A stretch of DNA of 10,327 nucleotides from Candidatus Rokuibacteriota bacterium (lineage in GTDB: Bacteria; Methylomirabilota; Methylomirabilia; Rokubacteriales; CSP1-6), in assembly GCA_016179165.1 (NCBI GenBank), contig JACORX010000068.1, positions 1-10,327 of the forward strand. The letters are read 5' to 3'. The notes under the pieces were generated by a model, which was given only the letters and a program-made list of their open reading frames with translations, was not told the origin of the DNA and made no database searches. The position numbers and the translations under genes were made by a program. Below, in pieces: positions 1-4,769 of this stretch; the first letter of the stretch is position 1; every line of letters begins with the position of its first letter.

Positions 1-496
1 CGATCGCCTCGACCTCGTTGTCCACGCTCTTGAAGGCCCACTTGGGGTTGGGCATGGTCTCTTCCACGCCCTTCTGGGTCGTGCCGTCCCAGGAGAGCCA
101 CGGTGTGTCCATCTCCTCGGCGACTGGTCCGAGCGCCAGCGTCACGCCCGTGGAGATGCCGCCGATGACCACCTCGACCTTGTCCTGGAGGATGAGCTTG
201 CGGTAGCGCTCGACGGTGTCCTTGGGGTTGGACTCCTCCTCGACGATCAGCTGTACCTGTCGGCCGAGGATTCCGCCGGACTTGTTCACGCGCTCGGCCC
301 ACCACTCCGTCCCGCGGAGCCCCGCGGTGCCGACGGGCGCCGCGATGCCCGCGCGGATCGCGAGGATGCCGATCTTGACCGGGTCGGTCGGCACGCCCGG
401 CCGGACTTGCGCACGCGCCACCGCCGGGAAGCCGACCGCGCCCGCGGCCGCAGCGCCGCCCGCCACCCTGAGGAACTCGCGCCTCGTCGTCGTCAT
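1..496 (-). CDS. Branched-chain amino acid-type ABC transporter substrate-binding protein, C-terminus beyond window
   Basis: The first 165 residues are visible; the gene runs off the window. The N-terminus MTTTRREFLRVAGG has a twin-arginine-like RRxFLR motif, an alanine-rich hydrophobic stretch and a cleavage-like site after ARAQ (about residue 30), so export to the periplasm is likely. The mature part begins with VKIGILAIRAG and continues with GTEWWAERVNKSGGILG, then QVQLIVEEE and DTVERYRKLI, the pattern of lobe 1 in LivJ/LivK-like proteins (Peripla_BP_6). Such proteins bind amino acids, aromatic acids or amides and deliver them to a LivHMGF-type permease. The ATG is supported by GAGGGAG about 6 bases upstream. 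It starts 24 bp after the MetE-like gene, so co-transcription is likely. The ligand cannot be told from this half. Confidence 0.88.
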   Translation of the reverse strand, partial: MTTTRREFLRVAGGAAAAGAVGFPAVARAQVRPGVPTDPVKIGILAIRAGIAAPVGTAGLRGTEWWAERVNKSGGILGRQVQLIVEEESNPKDTVERYRKLILQDKVEVVIGGISTGVTLALGPVAEEMDTPWLSWDGTTQKGVEETMPNPKWAFKSVDNEVEAI

Positions 497-520
497 GTTG
501 TTCTCCCTCGTTATTGAGAG

Positions 521-1555
521 TTAGCCTTTCAGTTCCTTGCGCGCCAGCTGGGCCCCGGCCGCCAGCCGCTTGAGCTTCTCGAACGCCACCCACCGCGGCA
601 CGGGGAAGAACCCGCAGTCGGGAATCAGCGACAGCCGCTCGGCGGGGATGTACTTGAGGCAGAGACGGACCCGCTCCGCGACGTCCTCGGGAGTGTCCAT
701 GTAAAAGGACTTCACGTCAACCACGCCGCAGGCGATGTCCCGATCCACGCCGATCTCCTTCCACATCTCGATCTCGGCCATCTCGCGGTTGGCGTACTCG
801 AAGACGAACTGCTGGCACTTGGTCTCGAGCAGTGCCGGGAACATCCAGCGGTAGCTCCGCTTGCCTCGCGGGCGCGAGAGCAGGTTTCCGAAGCAGACGT
901 GGTACCCGATCTTCGCCTTCACGCCCTCGACGCAGGCGTTGAACATCTTCACGTACTCGGGCGCCTGGCCGGGCACGATGGCGGCGGAGGGCTCGTCCAC
1001 CTGGATCCAGTCGGCGCCGGCGGCCGCCAGCGCCTTCAACTCCGCGTTGACCGCGGGGACGAGGTCCCAGCAGAGCGCGAGGCGGTCATTATTGTAGGCG
1101 TCGCCCGGCCGCGTCTGGACGTGGATGGACAGCGTCACGGGGCCCGGACACGTCGCCTTGACCGGCTTGTCGGTCTGAGTCTTGAGGTACTTGAACTCCT
1201 CCACCGTGCCGAGGCCCTTGGGCACCGTGATCTTCCGCGTCGGCCGGTACCGCGGCACGCTGTCGTAGGCGTAGAGCCCGGTCTTTCTCAGCGGTTCGAG
1301 CGTTTCGAGGCCGTCCATCCTGCCGTAGAAAGTCTGGACGAAGAAGAAGCGGCGCATCTCGCCGTCGCAGATCACGTCGATGCCGGCCCGCTCCTGATCG
1401 CGGATGGCCAGCTGGGTCGCGTCGTCGAAGGTCTCCCTGGCGTCGGTCTGCCCGTACTCCTCCGCCTTGATCTTATCGAGCGCGGTCCAGAACCAGCCGG
1501 GGAAGCCGTGGCTGCCCATCACGTGGGTGTACAGGAGCGGGAGCTTGGGGGCCAT
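521..1555 (-). CDS. MetE-like cobalamin-independent methyltransferase (single catalytic domain)
   Basis: A 344-residue protein of the MetE C-terminal domain family (Meth_synt_2, PF01717; UROD/MetE-like barrel). The zinc ligands of MetE are all recognisable: H219 and C221 (YHVCFG), E253 (VFEYANRE) and C314 (IPDCGF). The IQVDEP segment at 185-190 matches the conserved substrate-binding DEP. Full MetE is about 750 residues with a duplicated N-terminal barrel; that half is absent. Single-domain relatives include archaeal-type methionine synthases, epoxyalkane:coenzyme M transferase (XecA type) and uncharacterised catabolic methyltransferases, so the substrate is open. The start ATG at 1555 is chosen over longer in-frame extensions because AAAGGA lies about 6 bases upstream and the family N-terminus (LLYTHVMGSHGFP) begins there. 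It starts 11 bases after the hydratase stop, so it belongs to the same operon. Confidence 0.87.
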   Translation of the reverse strand: MAPKLPLLYTHVMGSHGFPGWFWTALDKIKAEEYGQTDARETFDDATQLAIRDQERAGIDVICDGEMRRFFFVQTFYGRMDGLETLEPLRKTGLYAYDSVPRYRPTRKITVPKGLGTVEEFKYLKTQTDKPVKATCPGPVTLSIHVQTRPGDAYNNDRLALCWDLVPAVNAELKALAAAGADWIQVDEPSAAIVPGQAPEYVKMFNACVEGVKAKIGYHVCFGNLLSRPRGKRSYRWMFPALLETKCQQFVFEYANREMAEIEMWKEIGVDRDIACGVVDVKSFYMDTPEDVAERVRLCLKYIPAERLSLIPDCGFFPVPRWVAFEKLKRLAAGAQLARKELKG

Positions 1556-1566
1556 GCAGTGTCCTT

Positions 1567-2316
1567 TCAGGACGTGCGAGTGCGCTTGCGTTCGAGGAAG
1601 CCGGCGATGCGCTCTTGGGCCGCCCTGTCGGTGCGGAGCGCGGCGAAGGATCGCGTCTCGCCGCCCGGCCGGCCCGCCCGGATCTCGGCGATGGCGGACT
1701 TGGCTGCCGCCAGCCCGCCTCGCGGGTGCGCGGCCACCTGCTGCGCCAGCTCGGTGGCAGCGGCATCCAGAGCGCCTGCCGGCACGATCCGCACAACGAG
1801 ACCCAGGCGGAAGGCTTCCTCCGCGCCGATGGTCCGGCCGGTGAGGATCAGGTCGCGCGCGTGCGCGCCCCCAATGACATCCACGAGCCGTGCGATGCCC
1901 CAACCCGGCGGGAAGCCGAGGGACACCTCAGGCAGCCCGAAGCGCGCGGACGCGTCGGCGATGCGCAGGTCCTGCGCCGCGGCGAGCATGCAGCCGCCGC
2001 CCAGCGCGTGCCCGTGGACCGCCGCGATGGTTACCTGCGGCAGCGCGGCGAAGCCGGCGACGATGCGCTGCCATCGCTCGGCGCCCGCCTCGGCCTCGGC
2101 CGGGGACACGGTGGGCATCTCCGAGATATCGGCGCCCGCGCAGAACGATCGGCCGCTGCCCGCCACGATGACCACGGTCACGTCCGCGGCCGCCTCCAGC
2201 CGCGTCAGGCAGGATTCGATCGCCTGGGCCATGGAGCGATTGAGGGCGTTGAGCGCCTCGGGCCGCTCGAGCGTCAGGCGCGCGATGGCGCCGTCCATGC
2301 TCAAGCTCGCCGTCAC
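1567..2316 (-). CDS. Enoyl-CoA hydratase/isomerase family protein (crotonase fold)
   Basis: A 249-residue crotonase-superfamily protein, near the usual 255-265. Crotonases use two backbone NH groups as an oxyanion hole to stabilise CoA-ester enolates. Both halves are visible: CAGAD at 59-63 and the GGG of HALGGGC at 106-108. Of the two acids of classical enoyl-CoA hydratase (rat Glu144 and Glu164), the second is present (E130 in GLPEVSLG) but the first is replaced by Met110 (GGGCM). Hydration may therefore be weak, and isomerase or another crotonase chemistry is possible. The start is a GTG at 2316 that overlaps the stop of the dehydrogenase remnant (GTGA), with AGAGG 5 bases upstream, which implies translational coupling. 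A longer in-frame extension upstream only mirrors the dehydrogenase and is not used. Confidence 0.9.
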   Translation of the reverse strand: MTASLSMDGAIARLTLERPEALNALNRSMAQAIESCLTRLEAAADVTVVIVAGSGRSFCAGADISEMPTVSPAEAEAGAERWQRIVAGFAALPQVTIAAVHGHALGGGCMLAAAQDLRIADASARFGLPEVSLGFPPGWGIARLVDVIGGAHARDLILTGRTIGAEEAFRLGLVVRIVPAGALDAAATELAQQVAAHPRGGLAAAKSAIAEIRAGRPGGETRSFAALRTDRAAQERIAGFLERKRTRTS

Positions 2317-2708
2317 AGGAGCCTCTTGGCGATGATCTCTTTCATGATCTCCGACGTGCCCGACGCGATGGTCCAGAGGCGCACGTCGCGGAAGAAGCGC
2401 TCCACCGGGAACTCGCTCATGTAGCCGTACCCGCCGTGGAGCTGGACGGACTGGTAGGCGACCCGGTTCGCCACCTCGGTCGCGAAGAGCTTGGCCATCG
2501 AAACCTCTGTGACGCAATCATCGCCCGCGTTGTAGCACGCCGCGGCGTGATAAACCAGATGCCGCGCCGCCTCGATCTCCGTCGCCATCTCGGCCACCTT
2601 GTGCCGCAGCGCCTGCTTCCGGCTCAAGGGCTCCCCGAAGGCCTGACGCTCGCGGATGTACGCCATCGTGTCGTCGAGCGCCTGGGCAGCGCCCGAGGAG
2701 GCGCTCTC
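2313..2708 (-). pseudogene. Acyl-CoA dehydrogenase, C-terminal domain only (5'-truncated)
   Basis: The readable part is the C-terminal helical domain of acyl-CoA dehydrogenases: GAAQALDDTMAYIRERQAFG, MATEIEAARHLVYHAA, QLHGGYGYMSEFPVERFFRD and ASGTSEIMKEIIAKRLL. The family is about 380 residues; here about 130 remain, and the N-terminal and middle beta domains that bind FAD and substrate are missing. In the family the ASGTSEIM stretch corresponds to the YEGT region; its MCAD-type catalytic Glu is absent. Relatives that place the base in the preceding helix would also have lost it, because that helix lies at the break. Upstream the same frame gives unrelated sequence up to a stop at 2832-2834. 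Homology starts abruptly at about 2700, where a different small ORF enters in another frame. An internal ATG at 2666 could give 117 residues, but a working dehydrogenase is unlikely. The stop overlaps the hydratase GTG. Confidence 0.8.
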
Positions 2709-2835
2709 GAGCGAGTGCCCATGCCTCGTGGGCGATTCGAAGCCGCTCCATCCCGGACTTCGCGGCGAAGACTCTCGCCATGTCGGGATCCACGGCCTCG
2801 ACCCGGGGCGGGACTGGCCTCGGCCGAGCCGTCAC
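2698..2835 (-). pseudogene. Small hypothetical protein, N-terminal ~46 residues, fused out of frame to dehydrogenase DNA
   Basis: A GTG codon at 2835 overlaps the stop of the upstream binding protein (GTGA), the same coupling used elsewhere in this window. The frame reads VTARPRPVPP, then VDPDMARVFAAKSG and MERLRIAHEAWALARERL. The amphipathic MERLRIAHEAWALARERL segment looks like the N-terminal helices of small (about 70-90 residue) uncharacterised proteins found beside such genes. This family resemblance is from memory and weak. Beyond about 2700 the frame only reads the shadow of the dehydrogenase domain, so the natural C-terminus is gone. Confidence 0.4.
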
Positions 2836-3431
2836 TGAATCACCTCGGTCGCGCGGACCAGGACCGCCTGGGGGATCGAGAGCCCGAGCGCCTTCGCCGT
2901 CTTGAGGTTGATCACCATCTCGAGCATCACGGGCTGCTCCACGGGGTTGATCTCCCTGAGAAGCTGCAGGCGCTTGGTCAAGATCTCTGCGCCGGCATCC
3001 TGGGTCAGGCCGGTGACGTTCCCGCCCGGTCGGGCGAGGCTTGCCACGAGCCCCTCCTCCACCGGATTGAACGAGCCGGCCATCACGATAGGGGTCGTGG
3101 TCGTCGCCTTCTTGGCGGCCAGGGTGCCTTCGTTGACTCCGGTGACGATCACGTCCACCTTGAGGCTGACCAGTGCGACCCCCAAATCTGGAAGCCGCTC
3201 GACGCGTCCATCGGCGAACCGGAACTCGATCACGCGGTAGCGACCGAGCGTGTAGCCCTTCTCGCGGAGGCCACCCTCGAACGCTTGAATCAGGTGAGGC
3301 TGTGCCTCCCGCGTCGATCCTTGAAGGTAGCCGATCCGCCACACCTTCCCCGCCTGCTGCGCCTCGGCGCAGAGGGGCGCGGCGAGCAAGGCACCGGAGA
3401 GCGTGCCGATGAACGCCCGCCTGTCGAGCAT
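2832..3431 (-). CDS. ABC_sub_bind family substrate-binding protein with internal deletion of lobe 2
   Basis: A 199-residue member of the ABC_sub_bind family (PF04392, DUF534), whose members are normally about 320-330 residues. Residues 1-25 are an export signal (LDRRAFIGTLSG, hydrophobic core, AEAQQ). Lobe 1 is typical: GKVWRIGYL, FEGGLREKGY, LAAKKATTTTPIVMA and GLVASLARPGGNVTGLT. At residues 160-164 the chain jumps from LLREIN directly to VEQP, which in family members lies about 120 residues further on, and ends with INLKTAKALGLSIPQ and the usual VIQ terminus. Most of the second ligand-binding lobe is therefore missing although the reading frame is kept. The ATG at 3431 is chosen because GGAGGT lies 6 bases upstream and the signal peptide starts there. 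A sigma70-like promoter lies about 65 bases upstream. Ligand binding is doubtful. Confidence 0.75.
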   Translation of the reverse strand: MLDRRAFIGTLSGALLAAPLCAEAQQAGKVWRIGYLQGSTREAQPHLIQAFEGGLREKGYTLGRYRVIEFRFADGRVERLPDLGVALVSLKVDVIVTGVNEGTLAAKKATTTTPIVMAGSFNPVEEGLVASLARPGGNVTGLTQDAGAEILTKRLQLLREINPVEQPVMLEMVINLKTAKALGLSIPQAVLVRATEVIQ

Positions 3432-3495
3432 GAAAGGACCTCCGATCGAAGTCTCCTGCAATTCGTGCCACTCACACGGCAAGAAGGGCCCCTCG

Positions 3496-3524
3496 ACCTT
3501 AGCGCCCGAACCAGGGGCGGTCAA
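3496..3524 (-). promoter_or_regulatory. Sigma70-like promoter for the binding protein at 2832-3431
   Basis: On the minus strand TTGACC (3519-3524) and TAAGGT (3496-3501) are separated by exactly 17 bases. The -35 box matches the consensus at 5 of 6 positions and the -10 box at 3 of 6. The predicted start near 3489 gives a leader of about 58 bases containing the GGAGGT ribosome site. A nearly identical element sits at 4741-4769 at the same distance from a remnant of the same gene family, which supports function or common origin. Confidence 0.5.
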
Positions 3525-3567
3525 GGAGCGTCGCGCCGCCCCACGGTGCTGGCATCCGGTTGACCCC

Positions 3568-4575
3568 TCACGCTGTGGCCGCCGCTCGTGCGCGGTTCAC
3601 CATGAATGCGACGGTGTCGTTCATGCCGACAGGCTCGAGCGTCACGTCGGGATGGGCGTGGGCGAAGACACGGAAGACCTCGTCGCAGAACCCCTGGCCG
3701 GCTACCTGGACGCCGGAGAAGTCGAGAATGGCCTGGCGGAAGTCGGTCAGCCGCGCGACCAGGCGTTTCGCCTCCGAGCGCGACACCAGCGTCGTGCCGA
3801 GCCCGGCGAGCTTGATGGTGGCCCGGGTGCGGGTGAAGCGCAGGCTCTCGGGATCGGTGTACGCAGCGAACACGTCCTCGAGCCGCGGCACGTGCCCCGG
3901 GAGGACCACGAGCTCGACCCGAGTGCCGCGTCGGATCTCGCTCGGGGCGATGGCGCTGTCGCGCACCTGGTTGTCGACGATCCACGCCGTCCCCTGGCTT
4001 TCCAGACGGAAGCGTGTGACCGCCTTCGAGGAGAAGAAGAGGCCCTCGCCGCTGTGCCGGGCTGGATCGCTGGTGAGCTTGCCCTTCTCGATCTGGACGA
4101 TCGCGTCCGGCGGCGTGGCGTAGCCGAAATCCTCCGAGATTCGCCGGTAGACGCCGACCCCGTCATCTCGCACGGCGGCCACGGTGGCGCCCGCCCGCTC
4201 GAATCGCACGGCCACCTCGACGGTCTTCCCCCCGGAGTGATCGACGGCGTTGTTCAGCATCTCGGACGCGGCGTAGGCGAGCGTTCGCGCAGAGGCGGTG
4301 TCGAGCGGACGGATGCGAGCGATCTCGGCGGCGACGCCCTCCCAGGCGCGATGCTCGTCCAGCCCGGCGCGCCGAAAGCGGCGGCGCAGGTTCCGGAGCC
4401 GGTAGCGAGCGGCCCGGCCTCGGCCGCGGCGCTCGAGGATGCGCCCCGTCGTCAACGCCTGGAGCAGGCGATGCGCCGTGGCGGGCGAGACGTGGAGCGC
4501 GCGGGCGACGTCGCGGTTCTGGATCTCGCCACGGCGGTCCACGAGACGCCGGACACGCTCGGCGGGACTGGCCAT
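3568..4575 (-). CDS. HTH - GHKL ATPase - STAS-like (DUF4325) regulatory protein
   Basis: A 335-residue protein with three parts. Residues 1-60 form a winged helix-turn-helix of IclR/MarR type (VRRLVDRRGEIQNRDVARAL, then HVSPATAHRLLQAL). Residues 85-225 are a GHKL/HATPase_c domain with an N box (E105, N108-N109, D112-H113), G1 box DDGVG (137-141) and G2 box HSGEGLF (174-180). Residues 250-330 resemble the STAS-like DUF4325 domain (RLVARL, AILDFSGV, QGFCDEVFRVF). The GHKL and STAS folds recall anti-sigma and anti-anti-sigma pairs such as SpoIIAB/SpoIIAA; here they share one chain with a DNA-binding domain. A role as a transcriptional switch is inference. No phosphoacceptor-His dimerisation domain is seen, so it is not a typical sensor kinase. 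The ATG at 4575 has no ribosome site at normal distance, while a promoter places the transcript start at the ATG. Confidence 0.82.
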   Translation of the reverse strand: MASPAERVRRLVDRRGEIQNRDVARALHVSPATAHRLLQALTTGRILERRGRGRAARYRLRNLRRRFRRAGLDEHRAWEGVAAEIARIRPLDTASARTLAYAASEMLNNAVDHSGGKTVEVAVRFERAGATVAAVRDDGVGVYRRISEDFGYATPPDAIVQIEKGKLTSDPARHSGEGLFFSSKAVTRFRLESQGTAWIVDNQVRDSAIAPSEIRRGTRVELVVLPGHVPRLEDVFAAYTDPESLRFTRTRATIKLAGLGTTLVSRSEAKRLVARLTDFRQAILDFSGVQVAGQGFCDEVFRVFAHAHPDVTLEPVGMNDTVAFMVNRARAAATA

Positions 4576-4581
4576 GAGGCG

Positions 4582-4610
4582 ATACTACTCGAATCACCTC
4601 ACCATGTCGA
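4582..4610 (-). promoter_or_regulatory. Probable promoter for the HTH-GHKL-STAS gene (leaderless)
   Basis: On the minus strand TCGACA (4605-4610) and TAGTAT (4582-4587) are 17 bases apart. The initiation point predicted about 7 bases downstream of the -10 box coincides with the ATG at 4575, so the mRNA would have no leader. This agrees with the lack of a purine-rich ribosome site directly before the ATG; the nearest one, GAGGTG, is about 20 bases away. Copies of an ATCACCTC repeat overlap the promoter. Confidence 0.4.
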
Positions 4611-4634
4611 GGTGATAGAAAGTAATCACCTCAC
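4592..4634. repeat. Three ATCACCTC repeats (inverted and direct) upstream of the regulator, candidate operator
   Basis: ATCACCTC occurs at 4593-4600 and again at 4625-4632; its reverse complement GAGGTGAT is at 4609-4616. The first and the inverted copy form an inverted repeat with 8-base arms and an 8-base spacer. The two direct copies extend to 11 identical bases (AATCACCTCAC, 4592-4602 and 4624-4634) with a 32-base period, about three helical turns, so they would lie on the same DNA face. One copy lies in the spacer of the predicted promoter. This fits an operator for autoregulation by the adjacent HTH protein, but binding is inferred from layout only. Confidence 0.45.
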
Positions 4635-4679
4635 GAACGCGCTGGCCAGCGTGCCGATGAACGCCCGCCGTGTCGTCAC
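4626..4679 (-). pseudogene. 17-codon remnant of an ABC_sub_bind signal peptide
   Basis: A GTG at 4679 starts VTTRRAFIGTLASAFVR and then TGA. RRAFIGTL is the export-signal start of the binding-protein family, and 22 bases (4648-4669) are identical to the same part of the gene starting at 3431. Directly upstream, the codons for RLDEVTQ and TGA (4676-4699) resemble the family C-terminus RADEVIQ, and the GTG overlaps that stop as GTGA. It therefore looks like the joint of two consecutive family members, with nearly all of both genes lost. It could still be translated as a short leader peptide ahead of the regulator gene. Confidence 0.55.
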
Positions 4680-4740
4680 TGGGTCACCTCGTCCAACCTC
4701 CTTCGCTGCGGGGCCGGCGAGCTCGACAGAGAGCGCCCTG

Positions 4741-4769
4741 ACCTTAGCCCCCGAGGGTGGAGTGGTCGA
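4741..4769 (-). promoter_or_regulatory. Relic promoter upstream of the signal-peptide remnant
   Basis: On the minus strand TCGACC (4764-4769), a 17-base spacer and TAAGGT (4741-4746) repeat the arrangement found before the gene at 3431. The -10 to start-codon distance is nearly the same in both cases. The element overlaps the last codons and TAA stop of the DUF222 gene. If active it would transcribe the 17-codon remnant and then the HTH-GHKL-STAS gene. Confidence 0.38.

Noticed and set aside
1556..1903. An N-terminal extension of the MetE-like protein by 116 residues.
   Set aside because: The extension is an out-of-frame reading of the hydratase gene. The ATG at 1555 has a ribosome site and matches the family start.
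899..2335. A long plus-strand open frame of 478 codons.
   Set aside because: It is antisense to the MetE-like and crotonase genes, has no family motifs and is Arg/Pro/Ala/Gly-rich as expected for a high-GC shadow frame.
3432..3524. A 31-residue N-terminal extension of the binding protein starting at 3524.
   Set aside because: It would bury the signal peptide, it overlaps the promoter, and the ATG at 3431 has GGAGGT at the right distance.
4593..4616. The inverted repeat as a rho-independent terminator for the upstream genes.
   Set aside because: The stem is only 8 bases with no T-tract, and a third direct copy and the promoter overlap suggest operator sites.
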